A stretch of DNA of 64,000 bases from Solibacillus sp040273735 (lineage in GTDB: Bacteria > Bacillota > Bacilli > Bacillales_A > Planococcaceae), in assembly GCF_040273735.1 (NCBI RefSeq), contig NZ_JBELZM010000006.1:62001-126000 (forward strand), read 5' to 3'. Under the pieces are notes generated by a model, which saw nothing but the letters and a program-made list of their open reading frames with translations, was not told the origin of the DNA and did not search any database. Shown here piece by piece: positions 9,423-17,465 of the stretch (its first letter is position 1; every line of letters begins with the position of its first letter). The position numbers and the translations under genes are program-made.

Positions 9423-10502
9423 ATGTTTTTAGAGCTGACAATCAACTTTTCGATTCTGTTTTGCTTTACGATCTTAATTTTCTGGCCTTTCATTCAATAT
9501 GAGGATAACCCTTTCATCCATAAATATAAATCCATCATCGTCGGTGTGACATTCGGATGTGCCGCCTTTATATTGACTGCATTGGCTACCCCCTATGCTC
9601 ACGGCATGCTAATAAACAATCGTATAATTTTTGTGCTTTTCAGTGGTTTGCTTGGGGGACCTGTTTCAATTTTCATTACGGGTTTTATGATTGTAATTAG
9701 TCGGTTTGTTTTATTGTACACTTCAGTATTGTCGTTCATTATCATGCTGAATACTTTAATAGTGACAGTCGTTGTATGCTATTTAGCATTAAAACGTCCC
9801 ATTACGTTTCAAAATATACCGGTCTATTTTTTCGTCATAACAATCGAACACATTATCATCCTCATTATTTATGACCGATTTCATATAAGTAGTCTGTTCT
9901 ATTTAGTACTTTACTTTGGTGTATCGACCATCACTTTTTACGCGGTCCGAAAAATATTAATGCAGCTTGACGATAAAAATAAACAAATTAAACAAATCTA
10001 TGCATTAAAGAAAACGGATTTGCTTACGCAACTGCCTAATAATATTGCGATTGAACAGAAACTATTTTCTTTTGTGAATGCAAAAATACCTTTTGAACTG
10101 CTACATATCGACATTCGCCAGTTTCGCGAATTGAATTATATGTATCATTATAAAGCCGGCGATGAAATACTCGTTCAAATCTCTCAACTATTGAAAGACC
10201 AGCTTCCGGTAAAAGCGCTTATCGGGCGAATTGATAGTGATGAGTTTTATGTTGTGCTGCCACAGATGGCACCTGCAGAAGCGATTACGTTAGCCTATTC
10301 AATTAATAAAACTGTGCAGCAGCTTACTTTTGAAAACTATCCATCCAGTCAACTGACTCTTGCGATTGGGATCTGCTCATTTCCGCAAAACGGACAAACT
10401 GTTAAAGAGCTTTACCGCTTTTCAAATGAAGCCTTATTGAAAGCAAAACATCAGGCAAATGTTCCGGTCTGCCATTATAATCAAATGAAACAGCAATATT
10501 AA
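9423..10502 (+). CDS. Membrane protein with a degenerate GGDEF domain, paralogue of the preceding gene
   Basis: The 359-residue product shares the architecture and many positions of its upstream neighbour: the same 5TM sensor (for example SGLLGGP in both) and the same domain entry DLLTQLPNN. The active-site motif is RIDSDEF, so both glycines of GGDEF are lost, and the metal loop reads HIDIRQFREL. That predicts a catalytically weak or dead domain that might bind GTP or partner with the active paralogue. The ATG at 9423 is preferred over a GTG at 9411 because AAGGTGGG lies 7 nt upstream of it. The tandem arrangement points to duplication; a terminator closes the pair. Confidence 0.83.
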   Translation: MFLELTINFSILFCFTILIFWPFIQYEDNPFIHKYKSIIVGVTFGCAAFILTALATPYAHGMLINNRIIFVLFSGLLGGPVSIFITGFMIVISRFVLLYTSVLSFIIMLNTLIVTVVVCYLALKRPITFQNIPVYFFVITIEHIIILIIYDRFHISSLFYLVLYFGVSTITFYAVRKILMQLDDKNKQIKQIYALKKTDLLTQLPNNIAIEQKLFSFVNAKIPFELLHIDIRQFRELNYMYHYKAGDEILVQISQLLKDQLPVKALIGRIDSDEFYVVLPQMAPAEAITLAYSINKTVQQLTFENYPSSQLTLAIGICSFPQNGQTVKELYRFSNEALLKAKHQANVPVCHYNQMKQQY

Positions 10503-10547
10503 AAAGGTATATTAAAAGTCGAAAAAACTTTTAACATACCTTTTTTC
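10501..10547 (+). terminator. Terminator after the GGDEF pair
   Basis: GGTATATTAAAAGT pairs with ACTTTTAACATACC (one mismatch) and is followed by TTTTTT. Confidence 0.88.
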
Positions 10548-10728
10548 TGATTCTCCCATCTCTAAAATTTTCACTTTAAAAATGAAATGAATTTTCACAC
10601 ACCACAAGAATCCTTTATATCCGTGATTTCCCGTTAATTTAACAATTACATATCTTTACTGTTACATTCCACTATTAATATAGAAAAAGGGTATATAATA
10701 GCAGCATATTTTTTTAGAGGTGTTATTA

Positions 10729-11784
10729 ATGAACAAAAAACGAATAACGTGGGTGGATATTACGAAAGGTTTCTTAATGATCCTTGTCGTTATCGGGCAT
10801 TATCCAGGAGAGCTTGAATTTCCACTCGCAAAATATATTTATTGGTTTCATATGCCTGCATTTTTCATATTAAGCGGTTTGTTCTTTAAGCCGATTTTAG
10901 ATAAAAAGGATATAAAGCTGACGATTCACAAGCGTTTCATGCAATTAATCTTTCCTTACCTATTTTTCCTTGCCAGTATTACACTAGTCCGTTATGGAAT
11001 GGAGATTTTTTCAGGCAATTGGGATTTGGGATGGTACCTTAATGACTTATGGACACTTGCGATAGGCGGACGTTTTATTCGTGGAGCATATGGTGTTTTC
11101 TGGTTTGTAACGACATTATTCTTCACATATTTATTATTCATGTGGTTGACGACCTATTTTAATCGGAAGAAGCAGATTATAACTCTAGGACTCTTTTATG
11201 TTATCGCACATTTTGAGAGCATCATCGCTATGAAAGTCATCAGCGGCAAGCCCTCTGAAGCAGCGCAATCGATTCCAATGATTTGGAACATCGATGTTGC
11301 GATGATGGCAATCGTCTATTTTGCAATCGGGTATTATTTCAAAGAATTGTGGATGGATATTTCAAAACGATGGATTGCTACGGCCGTGTTCCTGAGTGCG
11401 ACGGCGTTGTTGCTTGATAGGTTCAATATCATCGATTATCGACTGAGCATGAAGTTTTTACGGTATGACCATTTTATATTGGATTTGGTCATTCCCATAT
11501 CATTTACAATCGTATTAATAGGATGCTTCCAGTTGCTCGCAGCAAAACTGTCACTTAACTGGCTGCAGAAAATAGAAAACCACTCGCTTACTATTATGTA
11601 TTTGCATATATTTGCAGATATTATTCTAAATGATTATTTCACGTACGGGCTTATTGGTTATACAACAATTGGGATATTCATTCCTATCATTGTTTCAGTT
11701 TTAATAAAAAAATGGCTACCGAACGGGACAATTCTGCTTGGCGGGTTTTCAACCAAGAAAGAAAAGACACCTATTCCGACGTAA
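10729..11784 (+). CDS. Acyltransferase family 3 membrane protein
   Basis: This 351-residue protein has about ten transmembrane helices and the N-terminal acyltransferase-3 signature: WVDITKGFLMILVVIGH with the conserved DxxKG and histidine, then FHMPAFFILSGLFF. Such proteins move acyl groups, usually acetyl, onto extracytoplasmic sugars such as peptidoglycan, teichoic acids or exopolysaccharide. The acceptor cannot be read from sequence. The ATG at 10729 follows AGAGGTG; a GTG three codons earlier overlaps that site. It converges on an SGNH hydrolase gene through a shared bidirectional terminator; acyltransferase-3 and SGNH modules often work on the same sugar, which suggests, without proving, a functional pair. 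Confidence 0.85.
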   Translation: MNKKRITWVDITKGFLMILVVIGHYPGELEFPLAKYIYWFHMPAFFILSGLFFKPILDKKDIKLTIHKRFMQLIFPYLFFLASITLVRYGMEIFSGNWDLGWYLNDLWTLAIGGRFIRGAYGVFWFVTTLFFTYLLFMWLTTYFNRKKQIITLGLFYVIAHFESIIAMKVISGKPSEAAQSIPMIWNIDVAMMAIVYFAIGYYFKELWMDISKRWIATAVFLSATALLLDRFNIIDYRLSMKFLRYDHFILDLVIPISFTIVLIGCFQLLAAKLSLNWLQKIENHSLTIMYLHIFADIILNDYFTYGLIGYTTIGIFIPIIVSVLIKKWLPNGTILLGGFSTKKEKTPIPT

Positions 11785-11820
11785 AAAAGCTGGACCTCAT
11801 CTCTGAGGTTCAGCTTTTTT
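11783..11820. terminator. Bidirectional terminator between acyltransferase and SGNH hydrolase genes
   Basis: AAAAAAGCTGGACCTCA pairs with TGAGGTTCAGCTTTTTT around a TCTC loop, with A/T tracts on both sides. Confidence 0.92.
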
Positions 11821-11832
11821 ATAAAATTTATT

Positions 11833-12543
11833 TTATTTTGAACGAAGTTTTTCGACCCAAACTTCATACCCTTTCCCATTTAAATGAAGCCCATCACCTG
11901 TGAACTGCTTATCCAGTTGCCCGTTTTTATCGATAAAGCTTGAATGAAGATCGATATACTCAATTCCCTTATCTTCCGCAATTTGTTGCAAAATAATATT
12001 AAATCGCTTCACTTTGTCATTTGTCACTTCATTTCCGAATATCCCGTTATTCACGGGTAGGATTGATTGAATTGCGAGCTTTGTATCTTTTCCTTTAAAC
12101 GAATCCACTATTTTTTCGACGTTACTTTTATATACTTCTGCTTCTGTTCCATAACGGATATCATTGACACCGATCATTAAATACGCCTCTTTCGGGTTTC
12201 GGTCCACTACTTCCTGTATACGGTTCAAAACGCCCTCTGTCCAATCATTCCGGATTCCTCGATTCAGCACAACTTCGTCGGGAAAGTATTCCTGGAATTC
12301 TCCGTAATCGGAAATACTGTCGCCAATGAACACTTTATCTATATTACTAATTGACGACTGTTCAAAGACGCTTTTTTTCGTCAAGTAATAGGCAGAATCC
12401 TTCTTGGGAGAAGGTGTTGCCTGCGTTTTTGTTTTAATAAATTCAAATCCGCCTATATTTTTCACCATATAACTTCCTGTTCCTAACAACAGTACATTTA
12501 ATAGTAATGAAATAATTAATATAATATAGCCCTTTTCCAACAT
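11833..12543 (-). CDS. Membrane-anchored SGNH/GDSL hydrolase
   Basis: After an N-terminal membrane anchor (residues about 4-25) and a spacer, the protein shows the SGNH blocks: VFIGDSISDYGEF (block I nucleophile serine), NRGIRNDWTEGV (block II glycine), MIGVNDIRYG (block III asparagine) and GDGLHLNGKGYEVW (block V aspartate and histidine). It is probably an extracytoplasmic esterase, for example an O-deacetylase of wall polymers, with the catalytic domain outside the membrane. The ATG at 12543 follows AGGAGTG; a longer start at 12564 lacks a site. About 236 residues. Its 5' flank is an unusual hairpin-rich region described separately. Confidence 0.85.
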   Translation of the reverse strand: MLEKGYIILIISLLLNVLLLGTGSYMVKNIGGFEFIKTKTQATPSPKKDSAYYLTKKSVFEQSSISNIDKVFIGDSISDYGEFQEYFPDEVVLNRGIRNDWTEGVLNRIQEVVDRNPKEAYLMIGVNDIRYGTEAEVYKSNVEKIVDSFKGKDTKLAIQSILPVNNGIFGNEVTNDKVKRFNIILQQIAEDKGIEYIDLHSSFIDKNGQLDKQFTGDGLHLNGKGYEVWVEKLRSK

Positions 12544-12564
12544 AAACACTCCTATTTCTAACAT

Positions 12565-12902
12565 GGCTCTCAGATGCTCTTCCCAGCGAGTAGCCGAAAA
12601 AATGCAAAGTTCACTACGTCCTGTTATAACTCCTTATTACCACGCTTCCTGCAGACTGCCTTACTGACAGTGGTTACCCCGTATTGATGCAATACTCTAT
12701 GTATATTTTGGGGGTTTTATCAAAGCGATATACGCTTTGTTATTCCTCGAAATATCCGAATCAACCGATTTCACTTGTCATGGCAGCAGCATACTATTCT
12801 TTACCCTATTAAGATTGAACCGTAACATAGGCATAAGCATTTTTCTTAATGATACTTTATGTATTATTCCGGCGCTGCATCCTCCCTAGTTAACGATGCA
12901 GC
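12565..12902 (-). other. Hairpin-rich unassigned intergenic region, candidate structured RNA
   Basis: No convincing gene fills the 475 bp between the SGNH hydrolase and speB. At least five inverted repeats occur: GCTGCATC with GATGCAGC (12874-12902), CAAAGCG with CGCTTTG (12721-12739), GTATTG with CAATAC (12681-12695), ACTGTC with GGCAGT read on the minus strand (12655-12671, better paired there through a G-U), and GGCT with AGCC enclosing CTC/GAG (12565-12595). The minus strand is favoured because it leads into the SGNH gene and lies downstream of the speB terminator. I could not match it to a riboswitch or housekeeping RNA I know. A 14-codon frame (GTG at about 12911) behind GGAGG is also visible. 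Confidence 0.4.
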
Positions 12903-12928
12903 ATGCACCAACACTACCTCCGAAATTC

Positions 12929-12957
12929 AAAAAAAAAGGTACTCCATCGAGTACCTT
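12929..12957 (-). terminator. Terminator after speB
   Basis: GGTACTC pairs with GAGTACC around a 4-base loop and is followed on the minus strand by nine T residues. Confidence 0.9.
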
Positions 12958-13018
12958 CAAATTAACACTAGCGGTTAACCCGCAATGCCTTACTATATCT
13001 ATATTTTATAAACCTCTG

Positions 13019-13891
13019 CTATTTCACCCAGCCTAAAATCATTTCGCGAATTAATTTTGCAGCTGTATTTACTGTAATTTCTGAGTGGTCGTAGATTGGC
13101 GCCACTTCAACTAGGTCAAAACCGACAACATTTACTTCAGAGCGTGCAATTTCATGAATTGATGCTAAAAGTTCCTTTGGTGTAATGCCACCAGCATCAA
13201 CCGTGCCTGTCCCAGGTGCATGTGCAGGGTCCAATACGTCAATGTCGATTGTTACATAAACATTGCGTCCTTTTAATGTAGGCAGTACTTGCTTTAACGG
13301 CTCGAATACTTCAAATAATGAAATGTGCATGCCGTTTTCTTTAGCCCACTGCAGCTCTTCTTTTAAGCCTGAACGAATTCCGAATGAATAGACATTTTCA
13401 GGTCCGATTGTATCCGCAATTTTACGAATTGGTGTGGCGTGTGAGTATTGTTCCCCTTCGTAATCCGTACGTAAATCTGTATGTGCATCAAAATGGATGA
13501 TTGCTAAATCTTCGTACTTTTCATAGACTGCTTCCATTACCGGCAGTGATACTAAATGCTCCCCGCCCATCCCTACTGGAATTTTATCATCTGCCAGTAC
13601 TTGACGGACAAACGTTTTAATTTCTGCTAATGATTTTTCCGGATTACCGAATGGTAGTGGAATATCCCCCGCGTCAAAAAACGGTACATCTGCCAGCTCA
13701 CGGTCCAAGTAAAAACTGTACTCCTCAAGACCAACCGATACTTCACGAATTCGTGCCGGACCAAAACGTTGACCGGGACGGTAGCTTACTGTCCAGTCCA
13801 TTGGCATGCCGTATAAAACAGCTTTACTTTCTTCATAGTTTTGGTGGCTTTTAATAAACATATTCCCTGCGTAAGTTTCATCAAATCTCAT
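13019..13891 (-). CDS. speB: Agmatinase
   Basis: A 290-residue ureohydrolase that hydrolyses agmatine to putrescine and urea. All manganese-binding motifs are present: GMGGEH near residue 112, HFDAHTDLR near 135, and TIDIDVLDPAHAPGTGT near 213, with the late GFDLVEVAPIYD. The length equals that of B. subtilis SpeB. In B. subtilis speB follows speE (spermidine synthase); here no speE is found, only the divergent pbpG gene, so polyamine synthesis must be completed by genes elsewhere. The ATG at 13891 gives the usual MRFDETYAGNMF start; the upstream ribosome binding site (AAAGGTATAGGTGAC) is moderate. A separate terminator ends the transcript. Confidence 0.95.
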   Translation of the reverse strand: MRFDETYAGNMFIKSHQNYEESKAVLYGMPMDWTVSYRPGQRFGPARIREVSVGLEEYSFYLDRELADVPFFDAGDIPLPFGNPEKSLAEIKTFVRQVLADDKIPVGMGGEHLVSLPVMEAVYEKYEDLAIIHFDAHTDLRTDYEGEQYSHATPIRKIADTIGPENVYSFGIRSGLKEELQWAKENGMHISLFEVFEPLKQVLPTLKGRNVYVTIDIDVLDPAHAPGTGTVDAGGITPKELLASIHEIARSEVNVVGFDLVEVAPIYDHSEITVNTAAKLIREMILGWVK

Positions 13892-14219
13892 TTATAGTCA
13901 CCTATACCTTTCTCTATTTTTAAATTGCGTATTATAAATCGATTTCTTAATTTAGAATGCATAGCGTTAGAAGAAGTTGCTCATACTAAATCTAACATAT
14001 GAAACTTTTGTTTCGCTATTTTCGTATAATTAAGTGCAACTGACATAATTCGACATTATGGATTGCTTTTGTAATAGCTGCATATACGACTAAATTCGTA
14101 AGATGCGCTACGAAAAAGTATAGTTGTTTTCATTAAAAGTGCAATAGAATTTTCATTACTTTTTGTAATTAGCTAAATTTATTTTGCTCTCTATTAAATA
14201 AGAAATGAGGTGAAAAAAC
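13892..14219. other. Divergent intergenic region between speB and pbpG
   Basis: This 328-bp AT-rich stretch must hold both divergent promoters. I see no gene, no riboswitch and no unambiguous -35/-10 pair; a sporulation promoter for pbpG is expected from the B. subtilis orthologue but could not be located with confidence. Confidence 0.5.
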
Positions 14220-16277
14220 TTGAAAAGACAGCAATATAAAAAACGAAAAAAGCGAAAAAGTTTCGTGAAAAAAATCGGACTCTTTATGATTGCCCTTTTA
14301 TGTTTTTTCGCTGTTATGTTCCTTTCATTACGTATATATGCACAAGTTGCCGGAGCACCACCACTTACCGTTCCGAAAGCTTCAATTTTTTTAGATAGCG
14401 GCCATAATCAGATTGGTGACTATTTTACAAAGGAGCGTCGTTATTGGACAGACCTTGATGAAATTTCACCCTACTTAATTGATGCTACTGTTGCTGTGGA
14501 AGATAAAGATTTCTTCGAACATAGCGGTTTTGACTTTTCCCGGATTGCAGGTGCCGTTTTGGCGGATATTAAAGCCGGAAGTAAAGTGCAAGGTGCCAGT
14601 ACACTGACACAGCAATATGCACGAAATCTATATTTAACCCATGAAAAAACATGGAACCGGAAATTAAACGAAGCCCTTTTTGCATATCGGTTGGAGTTAT
14701 TTTACTCAAAAGAAGAAATTTTAGAAGGCTATTTAAATACAGTTTATTATGGACACGGAATGTACGGTGCTGAAGCAGCAAGCCGTTACTTCTACGGAAA
14801 ATCCGCAAAGGACCTGACATTGGCCGAAGCTTCGATGCTTGCAGGTGTGCCAAAAGGACCGACGTATTATTCGCCGCTTAATAACTTGGAAAAGGCGACA
14901 AATCGCCAGCAAGTAATTTTGCGGTTGATGAATGAACAAGGGAAAATTACAGACGACGAAAAAACTCGTGCCACTTCAGAGCAGGTTGCCCTAAAAAGCG
15001 ATGAGTGGATTGCGACAAAATCAATTGCCCCTTACTTCTTGGATGTTGTATGGGAAGAAGCAAGCGATATTTTAGAAGAGAAAAACTTGAGTATTAGTGA
15101 AGGCGGCTGGAAGATCCAAACAACACTCAATCAGGCACATCAACGCGCAGCGGAAAATGCAATTAAAACAAATATGCCAAACAGCGAATTGCAAGTTGGC
15201 TTTGTGAGCATGGAAGCTAATACAGGTTTTGTAACAGCACTTGTCGGCGGGCGTGATTACAGTGTAAGTTCGTTTAACCGTGTTGCGTTAGGTAACCGTC
15301 AGCCGGGGTCCGCCATTAAGCCGATATTGTATGCGGCTGCACTGGAAAAGGATTTCAATCCGTTGTCCTTCCTGGATGTGAGTGAAACAACCTTTACGTA
15401 TGATAGTGGACGAGCAACTTATACACCGCAAAACGTCAATAAAAAATACGCTGATCACGAACTTTCCATGGCGCAGGCATTAGCGATTTCCGACAATATT
15501 TATGCGGTGAAAGCACTGGAAAACATCGGCTACCGATCTTTCCGGGATGTTCAAAAACGTTTCGGACTCAACTATTCCGAAAAAGATATACCGTCCATTG
15601 CACTCGGAACTGCAGAAAACTCATTGTATGATTTAACAAATGCCTATAATATCATTGCTGCAGGCGGAGAAAAAAGACAACCGACTACTGTATTGTCGAT
15701 TACCGATGCAAAAGGAAAAGTCGTATACAAATATAAGAAATCTGAAAAAGAACAAGTAATTTCCAAACAGGATGCATTCATTTTAACGCAAATGATGACA
15801 GGTATGTTCGACCCTGTATTCAGTGATTATTCTCCAGCAACGGGGTTATCATTGCGTTCACGTATGAGTCACACATATGCAGCCAAATCAGGTACGACAA
15901 ACAGTGACCAGTGGATGATCGGTTTTACACCGAGCTTAACGGCAGGTGTATGGAATGGCTATGACCAAGGTAAAACTTTATCTGTCCAGGCAGATATGGC
16001 CGCATCTAAGCAAGTGTGGATTGATTTTATGGAAACAGCTCTTGATGGAAAGGCGAACGAAACATTTACAATGCCAAGTGGTGTAGAGCCAGTAACTGTC
16101 GATATTCGTACAGGTAAACTGGCGCACGAGTCATGCTCAAGCCAGCGTATTGTTTACATGAAAACCGAAGATGTACCAAAAGAGTCTTGTGCATCATTTG
16201 ATCTCTTCAATCAGGATTCATGGGGTAATTTCTTTGAATCACTGCCTTTTGAAGCGTTGCGTAACTTTTGGGAATAA
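14220..16277 (+). CDS. pbpG: Class A penicillin-binding protein (PbpG/PBP2d type)
   Basis: A bifunctional glycosyltransferase-transpeptidase of 685 residues that polymerises and cross-links peptidoglycan. A very basic cytoplasmic tail and one membrane helix (residues about 20-40) precede the GT51 domain, with VAVEDKDFFEHSGFD (catalytic glutamate), QGASTLTQQYARNLYL and EGYLNTVYYG. The transpeptidase has GSAIKPILY (SxxK), SDN (in LAISDNIYA) and KSGTTNSDQW (KTG-type, here KSGT). It starts with TTG at 14220 behind GAGGTG. The position next to speB and ywhD matches B. subtilis pbpG (ywhE), a sigma-F gene for spore germ-cell wall; the sporulation role is inferred from that synteny. Confidence 0.92.
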   Translation: MKRQQYKKRKKRKSFVKKIGLFMIALLCFFAVMFLSLRIYAQVAGAPPLTVPKASIFLDSGHNQIGDYFTKERRYWTDLDEISPYLIDATVAVEDKDFFEHSGFDFSRIAGAVLADIKAGSKVQGASTLTQQYARNLYLTHEKTWNRKLNEALFAYRLELFYSKEEILEGYLNTVYYGHGMYGAEAASRYFYGKSAKDLTLAEASMLAGVPKGPTYYSPLNNLEKATNRQQVILRLMNEQGKITDDEKTRATSEQVALKSDEWIATKSIAPYFLDVVWEEASDILEEKNLSISEGGWKIQTTLNQAHQRAAENAIKTNMPNSELQVGFVSMEANTGFVTALVGGRDYSVSSFNRVALGNRQPGSAIKPILYAAALEKDFNPLSFLDVSETTFTYDSGRATYTPQNVNKKYADHELSMAQALAISDNIYAVKALENIGYRSFRDVQKRFGLNYSEKDIPSIALGTAENSLYDLTNAYNIIAAGGEKRQPTTVLSITDAKGKVVYKYKKSEKEQVISKQDAFILTQMMTGMFDPVFSDYSPATGLSLRSRMSHTYAAKSGTTNSDQWMIGFTPSLTAGVWNGYDQGKTLSVQADMAASKQVWIDFMETALDGKANETFTMPSGVEPVTVDIRTGKLAHESCSSQRIVYMKTEDVPKESCASFDLFNQDSWGNFFESLPFEALRNFWE

Positions 16278-16288
16278 ATAATAATTAA

Positions 16289-16340
16289 AAAAGCTCTTTC
16301 GTATCCGGTTATAGTCCGTGACACGAAAGAGCTTTTCTAT
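16289..16340 (+). terminator. Terminator after pbpG
   Basis: AAAAGCTCTTTCGT pairs perfectly with ACGAAAGAGCTTTT around a 20-base loop, followed by TTTTCT. The adjacent 16352-16412 contains a second imperfect hairpin (GGTTGAG with CTCAACC, inner GGCATT with AATGCC) downstream of ywhD. Confidence 0.85.
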
Positions 16341-16550
16341 TGTGGTGAATGAATGGTTGAGAACCATGAGGCATTCGGCTTGGGAAGGTTCAAATGCCGC
16401 ATACTGCTCAACCTGTTTCATTTCCCACATGTCCTAGCCTACTATCTCGCAAGCTTTAAATTCAGTTTACTTTCTTTTAGAACCAGTTTCAACCACGGAT
16501 TTTTGTAGTTTTTGAAATGTCACATATTGTTCACTGAATTGTGTGCAGTA

Positions 16551-17063
16551 TTATGCTAAATGCTGTCTTAATTTTTCTTCACTGTTGTTCCACATTTCTT
16601 CATTATGGCTTTTCAGGAAGTCAGCCAGTATTTTCTTTGATCGATCATCCATATGATCCACAATAATGTGGCGCTTCATCGATTTATCCATTTTGTTCAC
16701 GTGGTCTGCCAAAATTTTATAGCCACGGCGTTTTTCACGGTTTACAACCATTTCACAAGCCGTTACACCAGCAAAATAAGCACCTGACTCTTTATGGTCA
16801 ATTGTTACCCATACAAGCCAGTAATCTTTTCCGCCCGCTGAGTCTTCACGGTTCATCGTAAACTTAATACCGCGCTCTACTTCACTTTTCGCATGCATTG
16901 CTCCGATGTCAACAACTGCTGTACCTTCCGCGACATCGACAATGACCGGCGAAACATTTTCCAAAGAAAGTGAACCAATACCGAATCCTTTATGCCCATC
17001 GGTAGGATCATTTTTTATTATCGTAAAACCCATTTTCGGTTTCGATTTTTCTTCATTTGCCAT
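16551..17063 (-). CDS. ywhD: YwhD family protein
   Basis: The 170-residue product matches the Bacillus YwhD family, small soluble proteins without an assigned activity. Visible features include a mixed beta N-terminal half (GFTIIKNDPTDGHKGFGIGS, VDVAEGTAVVDIGAMHAKS) and a basic, helical C-terminus (VVNREKRRGYKILADHVNKM). There is no signal peptide or membrane helix. The ATG at 17063 follows GGAGGG; an in-frame start five codons earlier overlaps that site. In B. subtilis ywhD is next to pbpG (ywhE) and near ywhB, and that neighbourhood is kept here, which supports the assignment. Confidence 0.9.
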   Translation of the reverse strand: MANEEKSKPKMGFTIIKNDPTDGHKGFGIGSLSLENVSPVIVDVAEGTAVVDIGAMHAKSEVERGIKFTMNREDSAGGKDYWLVWVTIDHKESGAYFAGVTACEMVVNREKRRGYKILADHVNKMDKSMKRHIIVDHMDDRSKKILADFLKSHNEEMWNNSEEKLRQHLA

Positions 17064-17128
17064 TGTAAATCCCTCCAAATACGCTAATATAAATACTATA
17101 CACTATATTTTAACTAGGAGGCGACTTT

Positions 17129-17314
17129 ATGCCAATCGTTACAATTAAAATGATTGAGGGCCGCACAGATGAACAAAAACGCGCGCTCGTAGAAGAAGTT
17201 ACACAAGCTGTTTCTAAAACAGTTGACGCACCAGTAGAAAATGTATCCATCATTATTGAAGAAATGTCTAAAAACCACTATGCAAAAGGTGGCGTACGCT
17301 ATAGCGACCAATAA
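17129..17314 (+). CDS. ywhB: 4-oxalocrotonate tautomerase-like protein
   Basis: A 61-residue member of the tautomerase superfamily. The mature protein would begin with the catalytic Pro1 (MPIVTIKMIEGRTDEQK), and the family residues Arg11-like (GRT) and the C-terminal beta hairpin (KNHYAKGGVRYSDQ) are present. Members form hexamers and catalyse keto-enol tautomerisation of 2-hydroxymuconate-like compounds; the true substrate in Bacillus is unknown, and no aromatic catabolism genes are nearby. An AGGAGGCG ribosome binding site precedes the ATG. It is divergent from ywhD with only 65 bp between them. Confidence 0.93.
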   Translation: MPIVTIKMIEGRTDEQKRALVEEVTQAVSKTVDAPVENVSIIIEEMSKNHYAKGGVRYSDQ

Positions 17315-17354
17315 TGGTTGAACAGCGCTGAATATCAGTTAATTAATAAATATG

Positions 17355-17395
17355 AAACACCTCAATCTTCTCTAAGGAAAATTGAGGTGTTTTCA
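17355..17395. terminator. Bidirectional terminator between ywhB and ywfO
   Basis: AAACACCTCAAT pairs with ATTGAGGTGTTT; a short T tract follows on the plus strand and an A/T-rich tract on the minus. Confidence 0.82.
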
Positions 17396-17465
17396 ATTTT
17401 GCGGGTATTGATTTCTGTAGCTAAGCTGAATTTTTCCGGCTATGTGCCCGGCCCCCCTGTATACA

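Noticed and set aside
12670..12890. Plus-strand open stretch in the hairpin-rich intergenic region
   Set aside because: It has no start codon with a ribosome binding site, and the hairpins and opposite-strand context argue for RNA or regulatory DNA.
12565..12902. M-box, lysine, ykkC, GEMM or tmRNA identity for the hairpin-rich region
   Set aside because: Short matches such as GCTGCTGCC or ACTAGGG occur, but the remaining conserved elements of each class are missing.
16239..16430. 63-codon minus-strand frame overlapping the pbpG 3' end
   Set aside because: It would be translated through the pbpG terminator and into pbpG antisense; the upstream AGGAC is weak. Kept only as a note to the local hairpin.
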